Positions 24,275 through 32,410 of a DNA stretch of 35,224 bases are shown here, piece by piece. How positions within the stretch are numbered: the first letter of the stretch is position 1; each line of letters starts with the position of its first letter. The DNA is taken from NCBI GenBank assembly GCA_007695045.1, contig REEP01000041.1, positions 1 through 35,224 on the forward strand, in the 5' to 3' direction. The translations under genes were made by a program, and so were the position numbers. The notes under the pieces are model-generated. The model did no database searches and was not told where the DNA came from. It was given only the letters and a program-made list of their open reading frames with translations. This stretch comes from Rhodospirillales bacterium (GTDB taxonomy: Bacteria > Pseudomonadota > Alphaproteobacteria > Rhodospirillales > Defluviicoccaceae).

Positions 24275-25213
24275 ATGGCCGTACAAACCAAGCGCCGTCC
24301 CGATACCACCCTGATCGAGCGTGCCGCCCGTCGCCTGGGCACCCATGGCGGTCCCACGGAAGAACCATTTCCTGGGGCGGGCATGGCGCCGACGGTTACG
24401 GCGGAGGCTCCCACAGCCGGCATCGCCACGCCAGCCTCGGTCGCCGGCGTCGATGCACGACCGTCGCCGTCCGACAAGGCCAGTCCCACGGTGGATATCG
24501 ATCTGGTCCGGCTGAAAAAGGAAGGTGTCGTAACGCCGGAGACGGTACGCTCCAAGACAACCGAGGAAATGCGGCTGATCAAGCGTCGGGTCCTTGCCAA
24601 CTACTTGGAGGCGGAACACGAGCACGCCAATCTAATTGCAGTGACCAGCGCCCTGGCGGGCGAAGGCAAGACGTTCGTAGCCCTCAATCTTGCCATGAGC
24701 CTGGCCTTGGAGAAAGATTTTCGCGTGCTCCTGGTCGATGCCGATGTCGCCAAACCTGCTATCAGCGAGCGGCTCGGCATCGCGCCCAGGTTTGGGCTCA
24801 CTGACCTTCTGACCGACAGCGACATCGACGTGGCACAGGTCCTCCTGCGCACCAGCGTCCAAAGCCTGACAATCATACCCGCCGGCAACCCGCACGAACT
24901 GAACACTGAACTACTGTCCAGCAAGCGGATGGCCAGTCTTCTCGATGAGTTCTCCCGCCGCTACGCGGATCGGATCATCATCTTCGACTCGCCGCCGGTC
25001 CTGGTCACGACGGAAGCGTCCGCTCTTGCGCGACGGATGGGGCAAGTGGTTTTCGTTGTGCAAGCGGGCCGGACCCGGCGCCAAGCGGTCGAAGAGGCTC
25101 TGGAGTTGATCCCGGACTGTGCCCACATCGGACTTGTGATGAACCAGTCTCAAAACCGCTGGGGCTCGGTCGAATTCGGCAGCTACTACGGCAAATACTA
25201 TAAGGACCGATAG
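24275..25213 (+). CDS. XrtA-associated tyrosine autokinase (BY-kinase)
   Basis: A 312-aa cytoplasmic P-loop kinase. After a variable proline-rich N-terminus (1-70) come EEMRLIKRRVLANYLE, Walker A in SALAGEGKTFVALNLA (about 123-138), Walker A' in VLLVDADVAKPAI (about 150) and Walker B in RIIIFDSPPVLV (about 232-243). The C-terminus ends in a tyrosine cluster, YYGKYYKDR, the usual autophosphorylation site of bacterial tyrosine kinases. It cycles phosphorylation with the chain-length protein encoded 49 nt upstream, regulating polymer export. It is the last recognised gene of the plus-strand XrtA run; the next gene is convergent. Confidence 0.93.
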   Translation: MAVQTKRRPDTTLIERAARRLGTHGGPTEEPFPGAGMAPTVTAEAPTAGIATPASVAGVDARPSPSDKASPTVDIDLVRLKKEGVVTPETVRSKTTEEMRLIKRRVLANYLEAEHEHANLIAVTSALAGEGKTFVALNLAMSLALEKDFRVLLVDADVAKPAISERLGIAPRFGLTDLLTDSDIDVAQVLLRTSVQSLTIIPAGNPHELNTELLSSKRMASLLDEFSRRYADRIIIFDSPPVLVTTEASALARRMGQVVFVVQAGRTRRQAVEEALELIPDCAHIGLVMNQSQNRWGSVEFGSYYGKYYKDR

Positions 25214-25278
25214 CCGGCGGACCTTCTTGGGTAAATCCTTTGAATGCCTCGCGTCGGCCGCCGTGTTACCGGAACGGC

Positions 25279-25995
25279 TCAGGATTGCCGTTCGGCCACC
25301 ACCTTCTGATACAGGCCACCGAAAAACGTTTCCTTGCGCCAAGCGAAAGAATCCCGCTCTGCGGCAAAATCGCGGATTTCCCGCCGAAGCAGCCCCTCCG
25401 CGAAAGGCTCCAATAAGCGGAACACGCCCTGCATCACGAACCGGAGCGGATGTAGCGGCAGCGGCCGGTGGTAATCCACGAACACGACCTTGGAGCCTGG
25501 GGCGACGCTCGCCAGCAAGCCGTCAACGACGGCATGCTTATAGGCATCCGGAACCTCATGGAGGAGAAAGAAACAGCAGACGCCGTCGTAGAGCCCGCCA
25601 CCCGGCCGGGCCGCGTCCGCCACGCGCACCGAAGCCTGCGGATACGCGGCGAGCTTGCGGCGGGTGTGATCCACCTGCAGCGGCGCGATGTCGATCACTT
25701 CCAGGTGGCCTTCGGGACCGACGGTATCCGCCAGTTCAGCGGACAGGGAGCCATAGACGCTGGCGGCCTGCAGAATACGCTGGCCCGTCGAGAATTCCTC
25801 ACAAGCGGCGCGCATCAAGCGCCAGATGTTGCCCCACAGAATCGCGCCAACCGCCACCGTATTGTCAAAAATCAACAGGCTGGCCGGCCGCAGATACGCC
25901 CAGGAATAGGTCTTTACGAGGTAGTCGGGGAGGTCTCCAGGCGCTTCACCCCGTTGGCCCGCGTCGATGAGCTTGGCTTCTGCGCCGCCGTCCAT
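25279..25995 (-). CDS. rquA: RquA-like rhodoquinone biosynthesis methyltransferase homologue
   Basis: A 238-aa class I SAM-dependent protein. The features I associate with RquA are DYLVKTYSWAYLRP (24-37), VGAILWGNIWRLM (49-61) and an altered SAM motif ILQAASVYGSLSAELA (74-89) in which the glycine-rich E/DxGxG loop becomes VYGxxS. FFLLHEVPDAYKHAVV and VVFVDYHRPLPLHPLRFVM follow. RquA converts ubiquinone to rhodoquinone by replacing a methoxy group with an amino group, with SAM as nitrogen donor. Rhodoquinone lets fumarate reductase run under low oxygen. The ATG at 25995 has AAAGGG about 8 nt upstream. It converges on the tyrosine kinase gene, 65 nt apart. Some other UbiE-like methyltransferase is the alternative. 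Confidence 0.72.
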   Translation of the reverse strand: MDGGAEAKLIDAGQRGEAPGDLPDYLVKTYSWAYLRPASLLIFDNTVAVGAILWGNIWRLMRAACEEFSTGQRILQAASVYGSLSAELADTVGPEGHLEVIDIAPLQVDHTRRKLAAYPQASVRVADAARPGGGLYDGVCCFFLLHEVPDAYKHAVVDGLLASVAPGSKVVFVDYHRPLPLHPLRFVMQGVFRLLEPFAEGLLRREIRDFAAERDSFAWRKETFFGGLYQKVVAERQS

Positions 25996-26109
25996 TGCTG
26001 ACCCTTTCCCTCCGAGCCCTTCGCATACACGCTTTTGCCGATGTCTGCAAAGCGGAATCGGGACACCCCTAAGGCAAAAACCCCCGCGGAATCCTCTGGA
26101 ACCTGAACC

Positions 26110-26604
26110 CTAAGGGGCTGGGTGAACCGGCGCGGCAAGCCGGCGCAGCACCATGACGATGCGCAGGATGTGCTGGATCAGCGTATGATCCGGCTCTCGC
26201 CGTCGGCGTTCGAATGCCAGCCTCTGCTGCCACAGGGCAAGGTAGTCGCGCGGCCGATCGGGCATCGGCCTTTCCCCCGTAAGCGCACCGACCGTGGTGG
26301 CGAAATCCGGATGCAGGTCCGCCTGGAAAGCCAGCAGGGCATATTCGACATCGTTGAGCACACCGCACAGTCGCAAATCAAGACCGAGCTCCGCCATCTC
26401 CCGGGGGGTGTACCAGCAGCCCAAGGCCGATAGGGCCGTGGCGGGCCAAGCTGAAACCGCGCCCGGTTCAGCATCCTCATCGATGGCCATAGCTCTGAGG
26501 TCGGCGGGCCGGCGTTGCGGAGATTGATCTCCACCCGTGGTATCGCAGCCCGGCAGCGCAAGTTCCAGCGGTGGCAAAGCACGAAGCGGTCTTTCGAAGG
26601 TCAT
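26110..26604 (-). CDS. Hypothetical 164-aa protein
   Basis: I do not recognise this protein. It has no signal peptide or membrane segment. The N-terminal 50 residues are polar and proline-rich (PQRRPADLRAMAIDEDAEPG). The rest looks helical and folded: CWYTPREMAELGLDLRLCGV, YALLAFQADLHPDFATT and RPRDYLALWQQRLAFERRRR, with a final amphipathic helix TLIQHILRIVMVLRRLA. The ATG at 26604 lacks a clear ribosome site, and residue 39 (MAIDEDAEPG) is an alternative start. It is 114 nt upstream of the RquA-like gene on the same strand and could be co-transcribed with it. Confidence 0.5.
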   Translation of the reverse strand: MTFERPLRALPPLELALPGCDTTGGDQSPQRRPADLRAMAIDEDAEPGAVSAWPATALSALGCWYTPREMAELGLDLRLCGVLNDVEYALLAFQADLHPDFATTVGALTGERPMPDRPRDYLALWQQRLAFERRRREPDHTLIQHILRIVMVLRRLAAPVHPAP

Positions 26605-26987
26605 CTGGCCGGCGTCATCACCAAGACGTCACGAACGCGGTTCCATGGCGTGGTCCTCGCAGGAGAAAAACCGGGTGCACGACCGGAACAGACATAACCC
26701 CCGCGCGGTAGTCCCGGTTTCCGAGAGGCGCTTACGGGGACTGACCTGCAAGACGTGCGCCAACCGCCGCACACTGGCCAGTCGCGGCCGATCCGGCGGG
26801 AATACGCTCCACCCCGGGCCGATCCGGCAAGATCTGCCGGCCTGGCACGTCGTCTGCCGGGCAACCTCTGCCCGGGGCCGCGTGCTCACGTCAGCGATGA
26901 GCCCTGCCCTTGCTCCGTTGGCCTCGGGCGTCCTATCTAAATGGTTCACATTCATGACTCCGCTCAACACTGATTGGCTTGGCTACC
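26605..26987. other. Divergent intergenic region, no gene seen
   Basis: This 383-nt stretch separates the minus-strand hypothetical gene from the plus-strand EipB-like gene, so it must hold both promoters. I see no convincing protein frame, RNA gene or long repeat, and could not pick out a confident -35/-10 pair. AT-richer DNA at about 26935-26975, just before the EipB start, is the likeliest place for its promoter. Confidence 0.4.
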
Positions 26988-27788
26988 GTGAAACAGTGGA
27001 TGCTTGCGACCCTACTGGCGAGCGTAACGGGCTTGGCGCCCTCGGCGGTCCTTGCGGTTGACCTGCTTCCGCATCGGGCGGCGTATCGGATGACCCTCGA
27101 CCATGCCAGCAGAGGATCCGGCATTGTCGCGGCGGATGGGGCCATGGCTTATCAATTCGCCCGGGTGTGCGACGGCTGGACAGTGGAGAACCGCACCCGC
27201 CTCCGCTTGACCTTCGACGGCGGTGATGTGGCTGAGACCCGGTGGACATTCGTCAGCTGGGAAGCCGCCGACGGCCGCAGCTTCCGCTTCCGCGCCCGCC
27301 TCGAGGAAGGCGGGCGAATCGTCGATCGCCTGCGCGGTTATGCGGATGTGGGCGAGGATGGGGCCGGCACCGCCGTCTTCCTGGAACCGGAAGCGCTGGA
27401 ACTGAAGCTCGAGCCGGATACGATGTTTCCCACGGGGCACATGGCGGCCGTGATTGCAGCGGCGGAGCGCGGCCAAAGCGCGCTGTACCGCCGCGTGTTC
27501 GACGGCTCCAGCCGTGACAACCCGTACCTGGTCAATGCCCACTTCGGGCCGCTGTCTGCCGAAGCGCAGGCCGCCGTGGCCGCCGCCTCCGGGCTTCCCG
27601 AATTGCCGGCTTGGTGGTCCCGATTCGCGTTCTTCCCCGAACGCGCTGCGGAGACCAAACCGGAATTTGAACTGGGTGCCCGCTTCCGTGCCGACGGCGT
27701 GGCCGACCACATCACCCAGCACTTCGAGGATTTCGCCATCAGCGTGCGGATGCAGCAGCTGGAGACATTACCGGAACCAGATTGCTGA
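26988..27788 (+). CDS. eipB: EipB-family (DUF1849) cell-envelope protein
   Basis: A 266-aa periplasmic protein with signal peptide VKQWMLATLLASVTGLAPSA ending VLA before VDLLPHRAAY. The mature start, LPHRAAYRMTLDHASRGSGI, then GAMAYQFARVCDGWTVENR and FRFRARLEEGGRIVDRLRGY, match DUF1849/EipB. EipB is a beta-spiral protein for envelope integrity in alphaproteobacteria. The two cysteines, C61 (RVCDGW) and the final residue C266, fit the conserved disulfide of the family. The start could be GTG at 26988 or TTG at 26979; GTG gives the more typical signal peptide. It stands alone, convergent with the ROK kinase. Confidence 0.87.
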   Translation: MKQWMLATLLASVTGLAPSAVLAVDLLPHRAAYRMTLDHASRGSGIVAADGAMAYQFARVCDGWTVENRTRLRLTFDGGDVAETRWTFVSWEAADGRSFRFRARLEEGGRIVDRLRGYADVGEDGAGTAVFLEPEALELKLEPDTMFPTGHMAAVIAAAERGQSALYRRVFDGSSRDNPYLVNAHFGPLSAEAQAAVAAASGLPELPAWWSRFAFFPERAAETKPEFELGARFRADGVADHITQHFEDFAISVRMQQLETLPEPDC

Positions 27789-27818
27789 TCAACCAACAGG
27801 GTTATGCCTGCGCCCCGG

Positions 27819-28721
27819 TCAGTTTTGCCACAGCCAAGCAGCGCCCCGCACCCCGCTCGAATCGCCGTGACGGTTTCGTACCAGTCGGGTCGCCACGACG
27901 TCCGAGAACACCCATTCACGCCAGCGCGCCGGTACCGCCCGATACAGGGCATCAATGTTGGACAGGCCACCACCCAGCACCACCACGTCCGGATCCACCA
28001 CATTGACCACCGAGGCCAGCGCCCGCGCCAGCCGACCGATGTACCGGTCCAACGATGCCTGGGCGCCCCTGTCCCCTTGCTGTGCCTGTGCCGCTACGGC
28101 TGGTGCCGGCAGGTGCTGGCCGGTGACGGCGCGGTGGTCGCGTGTGAGCCCGGGGCCGGACAGGAACGCCTCAATACACCCTGACTTGCCACAGTAGCAG
28201 GGCGGCCCCGGCCATTCGTCATGCCCTGGCCACGGCAGCGGGTTGTGGCCCCATTCGCCGGCAATGGCATTGACCCCGATCAGAGGCCGGCCCGCCACCA
28301 CCAGACCACCGCCGACGCCCGTGCCGAGGATCACGCCGAACACGACGTCGGCGCCGGCCGCGGCGCCGTCGGCCGCTTCGGACACGGCGAAGCAATTGGC
28401 GTCGTTGGCGAGGCGCACCGGGCGGTCGAGGACCGCTTCCAAATCGCGATCCAGGGCGCGGCCGATGAGCCATGTGGCATTGGCATTCTTGACAACGCCG
28501 GTGGCTGGTGACAAGGCGCCTGGAATGCCGACGCCGATCCCGGGGGCAGCCCGGCCGACCTGCGCCTCCAAGGCCGTCACTACGGCGCACACCATCTCCA
28601 AAGTGCTGGTGTAGTTCCCCTGCGGAGTAAGTCGGCGGATCCGGGCCAGCTCGTGGCCGGAGCGGGACAGGGCGATGCCTTCGATTTTGGTACCGCCGAG
28701 ATCGATGCCGATGCGCAGCAT
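27819..28721 (-). CDS. ROK-family sugar kinase (fructokinase-like)
   Basis: A 300-aa ROK kinase. The phosphate loop is MLRIGIDLGGTKIEGIAL at the N-terminus. The catalytic region shows VRLANDANCFAVSEA, with the Asp base, and GVILGTGVGGGLVVAGRPL. The ROK zinc site is complete: EWGHNPLPW with GPPCYCGKSGCIEAFLSGPG. VVVLGGGLSNIDALY closes the nucleotide site. The wording PWPGHDEWPGPPCYCGKSGC is closest to fructokinase/Mak-type members, but N-acetylglucosamine or glucose as substrate cannot be excluded. The ATG at 28721 has only a weak ribosome site. It converges on the EipB-like gene with 30 nt between stops. Confidence 0.9.
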   Translation of the reverse strand: MLRIGIDLGGTKIEGIALSRSGHELARIRRLTPQGNYTSTLEMVCAVVTALEAQVGRAAPGIGVGIPGALSPATGVVKNANATWLIGRALDRDLEAVLDRPVRLANDANCFAVSEAADGAAAGADVVFGVILGTGVGGGLVVAGRPLIGVNAIAGEWGHNPLPWPGHDEWPGPPCYCGKSGCIEAFLSGPGLTRDHRAVTGQHLPAPAVAAQAQQGDRGAQASLDRYIGRLARALASVVNVVDPDVVVLGGGLSNIDALYRAVPARWREWVFSDVVATRLVRNRHGDSSGVRGAAWLWQN

Positions 28722-28935
28722 GGCAGCAACAGTGGCGCCCCCATGCGACGGGATCCAGCCTTAACCGCGGGACAGCGCGGCAGGATGGCGATCCGTTACG
28801 GCGCTTGCAGGACGGCGGCAAAAGCCACACAGTGCCTCGACGCTGGCGACGAGAGGGCGCCACGCCCCAACGACCGGTGTGAGACAAGCGTAGGGTGCGA
28901 ACACCGCATTCCTATCAACCAAAAGGGAGGACGTC

Positions 28936-29208
28936 ATGCCGAAATTCGTGATCGAGCGGGACATTCCGGGCGCTGGGGCCTTGCCGGCCGAAGCGCTCAA
29001 GGCCGTATCGCAAACGTCCTGTGGGGTTCTCGATGGTATGGGCCCGCAGATACAGTGGGTTCAGAGTTACGTCACCGGCGACAAGGTATACTGCGTGTAT
29101 ATTGCACCCGACGAAGCCATGATCCGCGACCACGCTGCGCAAGGCGGCTTCCCGGCCAACCGCATAGCGCAGGTCACCACCATCATCGATCCGACCACGG
29201 CCGAGTAA
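28936..29208 (+). CDS. DUF4242 small protein
   Basis: A 90-aa ferredoxin-like-fold protein of DUF4242: MPKFVIERDIPGAGALPAEA, VQSYVTGDKVYCVYIAPDEA, then IRDHAAQGGFPANRIAQVTT. The pattern of FVIER at the start, a central W-x-x-S-Y-V-T-G-D-K, Y-x-A-P-x-E and H-A-x-x-G-F-P-A is typical. A few relatives bind nickel, but no general function is settled. The ribosome site AGGGAGG is excellent, and the ATG at 28936 is unambiguous. It is monocistronic as far as can be seen, with 214 nt of non-coding DNA before it. Confidence 0.9.
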   Translation: MPKFVIERDIPGAGALPAEALKAVSQTSCGVLDGMGPQIQWVQSYVTGDKVYCVYIAPDEAMIRDHAAQGGFPANRIAQVTTIIDPTTAE

Positions 29209-29393
29209 CCGGATCGCGCTCGCCCCATCACACCCGGCACCCCGGCGGCGAGCCTTCGGCGCCGGGGCTACCGGCCTCAAAGCCGCCCAGGCCTTCATCC
29301 GCGACCATGCCGGACGCGATCGGTTGTAAGGATACGTCTTCCAGTCCGCCTTCTCCCTTGAGCCCTGGCATCCGGATGGTTAGCGTGCCGGGC

Positions 29394-29960
29394 ATGAGTA
29401 CGTTCCCCATCGATCCCGAGCATGTCTCCGCCGACACTGCTGCGAGCCGCGCGGAACTGCCGTCCGGTGTCGCGACGGAGGCCGACTTGATGACCTTCCT
29501 CGCCGGGCTCGGCATTACCACGGAGACCGTGCGTCATCCACCGGTGTTCACCGTGGAGGAGGCCAAGACGCTCCGGGGCGACCTGCCCGGCACCCACATC
29601 AAGAATTTGTTTCTTAAGGACAAGAAGGGTCGCCTGTGGTTGGTGGTGGTGGATGAGGACCGGCCGATGGACCTCAAGGATCTGCGCCGGCGCCTCGGCG
29701 CCGCCCCACTGTCGTTCGCGAAACCCGACGTGCTGGCAGATGTGCTGGGCGTGGAGCCGGGCTCGGTAACACCGTTCGCCGCCCTCAATGACACAACCGG
29801 CGCCGTCACCGTTGTTCTGGATGCCGCAGTGATGGCCGGAGACCGCCTCCACTGTCATCCTCTCATCAACACCGCGACCACTGCGATCGCGCCCGATGAC
29901 CTTCACCGTTTTCTGCGCGCGTGCGGCCACGATCCTTTGGTGATAGACCTGACGACCTGA
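29394..29960 (+). CDS. Prolyl-tRNA editing (ProX/YbaK-like) protein
   Basis: A 188-aa protein of the YbaK/ProRS-associated editing fold, resembling PrdX/ProXp-ala. Features are TVRHPPVFTVEEAKTLRGDL, then GTHIKNLFLKDKKGRLWLVV, LGAAPLSFAKPDVLADVLGV, PGSVTPFAALND and the closing CHPLINTATTAI. The conserved K in HIKNLFLKDKK and the GSVTPF and HPL motifs form the editing pocket. The family hydrolyses mischarged Ala-tRNA(Pro) in trans. I choose ATG 29394; an ATG six codons upstream is equally possible because neither has a strong ribosome site. The 185 nt before it hold no gene. Confidence 0.9.
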   Translation: MSTFPIDPEHVSADTAASRAELPSGVATEADLMTFLAGLGITTETVRHPPVFTVEEAKTLRGDLPGTHIKNLFLKDKKGRLWLVVVDEDRPMDLKDLRRRLGAAPLSFAKPDVLADVLGVEPGSVTPFAALNDTTGAVTVVLDAAVMAGDRLHCHPLINTATTAIAPDDLHRFLRACGHDPLVIDLTT

Positions 29961-30066
29961 TGCGCATCCCCGGCGTTGCGGGCGGGCGGACAGCCGGCCA
30001 TGTTACGTGGGGCTGCGGACACCAGCCCGATCGTTTTTGAGCTCAGTCGGAATTGGCGGAGAGATC

Positions 30067-30987
30067 ATGGCGCTTATCCTCGATCCGTACAACCAGGCAA
30101 CACCGGCAGGCAGTGCTCCCGGCGACCTCATCAAGGATACGAACACCGAGAACTTCGCTCGGGACGTGATGGATGCCTCCATGCAGGTCCCGGTGATCGT
30201 TGATTTCTGGGCACCCTGGTGCGGCCCATGCAAGCAGCTGGGTTCGCTGCTGGAGAAGCTGGTTCGGGCCGCCAACGGCCGGGTCCGGCTGGTCAAGGTG
30301 AACGTTGATGAAAACCAAAGCCTGGCCGCTCAGCTCCGAGTACAATCCATCCCCATGGTCTACGCGTTCGTCGGTGGCCGACCGGTGGATGCTTTCGTCG
30401 GCGCCCAGCCGGAAAGCAAGCTGCGAAGCTTCGTCGATCGGCTTACCGCCGACGCCAAGGCGCCGCTCGATGCGCTGCTCGCCGAGGCTCAAACGGCACT
30501 GGATCAAGGGCAGGCACGCGAGGCCACGGCCATGTTTTCCCAGATCCTGGCGGAGGACCCCGGCAACGCCAAGGCGGTGGCCGGTCTGCTTCGCAGCTTC
30601 GTGCTGTCGGGCAACGTGAGCCACGCCCGCAAGATGGCGGAGGAGATCGGCCCTGACTTGCGTCGCCAACCCGATGTGGTTGCGGCCCTTACCGCCATCG
30701 ACGTTGCCGACGAGACCGGCACCAAGGGTGACGTTCGACGGCTGGAATCGGCGGTTTCGGCCGATCCCGCCGACATGCAGGCCCGCTATGACTTGGCGCT
30801 GGCCTTGTTTGGCGCCGGGCAGGCCGAGGCCGCGGCCGATCAGCTTCTGGAGATCGTGCGCCGGGATCGCACCTGGAACGAGGAGGCGGCACGACAGCAG
30901 CTGATCAAGTTCTTCGACGCCCTCGGTGGCACCCATCCGGTCACAATCAGCGGGCGACGGCGGTTGTCGTCGCTGCTGTTCTCATGA
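30067..30987 (+). CDS. cnoX: CnoX/YbbN-type thioredoxin co-chaperone
   Basis: A 306-aa protein. Residues 20-125 are a thioredoxin domain with active site DFWAPWCGPCKQLGSLLEKL (Cys-Gly-Pro-Cys) and SIPMVYAFVGGRPVDAFVG. The rest is tetratricopeptide-like helices (AQTALDQGQAREATAMFSQI, QARYDLALALFGAGQAEAAA), the YbbN/CnoX layout. In E. coli CnoX protects and hands proteins to DnaK and GroEL under oxidative stress; there its motif is degenerate, while here CGPC is complete, so redox activity is likely. GGAGAG precedes the ATG at 30067. It shares ATGA with the LON-domain gene and heads a four-gene run. Confidence 0.92.
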   Translation: MALILDPYNQATPAGSAPGDLIKDTNTENFARDVMDASMQVPVIVDFWAPWCGPCKQLGSLLEKLVRAANGRVRLVKVNVDENQSLAAQLRVQSIPMVYAFVGGRPVDAFVGAQPESKLRSFVDRLTADAKAPLDALLAEAQTALDQGQAREATAMFSQILAEDPGNAKAVAGLLRSFVLSGNVSHARKMAEEIGPDLRRQPDVVAALTAIDVADETGTKGDVRRLESAVSADPADMQARYDLALALFGAGQAEAAADQLLEIVRRDRTWNEEAARQQLIKFFDALGGTHPVTISGRRRLSSLLFS

Positions 30988-31673
30988 GCGGCAACGGCGC
31001 CGCCGCAGCGCCCGACCCGGATGCCGCTCGTCTGCCGGCGGTGCTGCCCATTTTCCCGCTGACCGGCGCCCTGCTGCTGCCGCGCGGGCGGCTGCCCTTG
31101 CATATCTTCGAACCCCGTTACCGCGCGATGACCCAGGCGGCGTTGGCCGCAGACCGCATGATCGGCATGATCCAGCCGCGAACGACGGGGACAGAGACCG
31201 TCGGCGACGGGGATCATATCTATGAAATCGGCTGCGCCGGCCGGATTGTCGCCTTCTCCGAACTGGACGACGGCCGCTTCCTGATCACACTGGAAGGCCT
31301 GTGCCGGTTTCGAATCGCGACCGAACTTCCGCTCGTAGATGGCTACCGCCGCGTCCAGCCGGATTTCACGCCGTTCCTGGACGACCTCAAGGACAGCGCC
31401 GACGATCACCTACCGCTCGATCGCGAACGACTTCTGGCGTGTGTCAGGGACTATCTTCGGGCCAAAGATCTGGCCGCCGACTGGAAAGCCATGTCGGACA
31501 TCTCCGATGACATGCTGGTGGTGGCGCTTGCCATGTTGTGCCCGTTTGCGCCAGGCGAAAAGCAGGCGCTGCTGGAAAGCCCGGATATTCCCACCAGAGC
31601 TGATCTTCTGATATCACTGCTGGAAATGGGCGGCCGCGACATCCTCGGACCGACGTCCACAGCACCGCATTGA
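30984..31673 (+). CDS. LON substrate-binding-domain protein
   Basis: A 229-aa protein consisting of the Lon N-terminal substrate-binding domain without the ATPase and protease parts. Diagnostic stretches are LPIFPLTGALLLPRGRLPLH, IFEPRYRAMTQAALAADRMI and CAGRIVAFSELDDGRFLITL. The protease of that name is over 700 aa, so this is the free-standing family common in bacteria; its role is not settled. The ATG at 30984 overlaps the CnoX stop. The gene sits between a redox co-chaperone and a Trm112-like protein, suggesting protein quality control. Confidence 0.92.
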   Translation: MSGNGAAAAPDPDAARLPAVLPIFPLTGALLLPRGRLPLHIFEPRYRAMTQAALAADRMIGMIQPRTTGTETVGDGDHIYEIGCAGRIVAFSELDDGRFLITLEGLCRFRIATELPLVDGYRRVQPDFTPFLDDLKDSADDHLPLDRERLLACVRDYLRAKDLAADWKAMSDISDDMLVVALAMLCPFAPGEKQALLESPDIPTRADLLISLLEMGGRDILGPTSTAPH

Positions 31674-31715
31674 TTGGTGGCCGCAACCGACCCCGCAACA
31701 ACCCGAGCCCGAGCC

Positions 31716-32009
31716 ATGACCAACCCGTCAAACGCCCCAGTTGACGTCCCCGCGGCGCCACGGGTCGACTCCGAACTCCTGGAAATACTGGTCTGTCCGT
31801 TGACCAAGGGAGTCTTGCGTTACGACCCTGATCGGCAGGAGCTGATCAGCGAACGGGCTCGCTTGGCCTATCCGATCCGTGACGGCATTCCGATCATGCT
31901 TGTGGATGAGGCGCGTCCCCTTGACGACGGCGAGGTGCGCGGGGAAACGGGGGCGCCGCCGGACCTGGCCGGCGGGGACCATCCCGGCGGCGAGAGCGCC
32001 GGGCGATGA
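31716..32009 (+). CDS. Trm112-family (UPF0434) protein
   Basis: A 97-aa protein with a Trm112/YcaR core: [20 protein letters not shown], then [20 protein letters not shown] and [10 protein letters not shown]. Only the first of the four classical zinc cysteines remains (CPLTKG), as is usual in bacterial members of this family. The N-terminal 25 and C-terminal 25 residues are low-complexity extensions. A TTG at 31674 would add 14 residues; I prefer the ATG at 31716. Trm112 proteins stabilise partner methyltransferases in eukaryotes; bacterial roles are little defined. It shares ATGA with the DUF971 gene. Confidence 0.88.
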   Translation: MTNPSNAPVDVPAAPRVDSELLEILVCPLTKGVLRYDPDRQELISERARLAYPIRDGIPIMLVDEARPLDDGEVRGETGAPPDLAGGDHPGGESAGR

Positions 32010-32380
32010 CCGACGGACTCGGCAATAGCCACCATCCGGTGGAGATTCGCCTGAAACGCCAGGAAAAAGTTTTGGAAATCGACTTCGAAGACGGGGCACA
32101 CCTTCGCTTGCCGGCGGAGCTTCTGCGCGTCGAAAGCCCGTCCGCGGAGGTTCAGGGTCACGGCGGCGACAGCAAGACCATCGTCGCCGGCCGCCGCCAT
32201 GTCGGCATCATCGGGGTGGAGCCTGTCGGCACCTATGCGCTGCGCATCCGCTTCGACGACATGCACGATACCGGGTTGTACACTTGGGATTTGCTATACG
32301 AACTCGGTACCAATCAAGAGGCCATCTGGCAGACCTATCTGGACGCGCTGGCCGCGCGCGGGCTCAGCCGCGACCCTTGA
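32006..32380 (+). CDS. DUF971 protein (butyrobetaine-hydroxylase N-terminal-like)
   Basis: A 124-aa protein with the DUF971/GBBH-like fold: [20 protein letters not shown], then [20 protein letters not shown] and [20 protein letters not shown], ending [20 protein letters not shown]. These small proteins resemble the N-terminal zinc-binding domain of gamma-butyrobetaine hydroxylase. Some are tied to iron-sulfur cluster assembly, but no role is certain here. The ATG overlaps the Trm112 stop, so the four genes from 30067 to 32380 form one operon. Its stop is 30 nt from the convergent hydroxylase stop. Confidence 0.92.
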   Translation: MTDGLGNSHHPVEIRLKRQEKVLEIDFEDGAHLRLPAELLRVESPSAEVQGHGGDSKTIVAGRRHVGIIGVEPVGTYALRIRFDDMHDTGLYTWDLLYELGTNQEAIWQTYLDALAARGLSRDP

Positions 32381-32393
32381 CCCTGGACGTTCC

Positions 32394-32409
32394 GGCCCTT
32401 CGTCGGGCC
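32394..32409. terminator. Candidate bidirectional hairpin between convergent genes
   Basis: GGCCC (32394-32398) and GGGCC (32405-32409) form a 5-bp GC stem around TTCGTC, placed exactly between the stops of the DUF971 gene (plus) and the UbiH gene (minus). There is no T-run on either side, so it is at best a weak or Rho-assisted terminator. Confidence 0.3.
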
Positions 32410-32410
32410 A

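Noticed and set aside
25213-25278. Rho-independent terminator between the tyrosine kinase and RquA genes
   Set aside because: No stable stem followed by a T-run is visible on either strand.
29394-29960. Longer start of the editing protein at 28653
   Set aside because: The extra residues overlap the DUF4242 gene out of frame and are arginine/proline-rich noise; the family begins near 29394.
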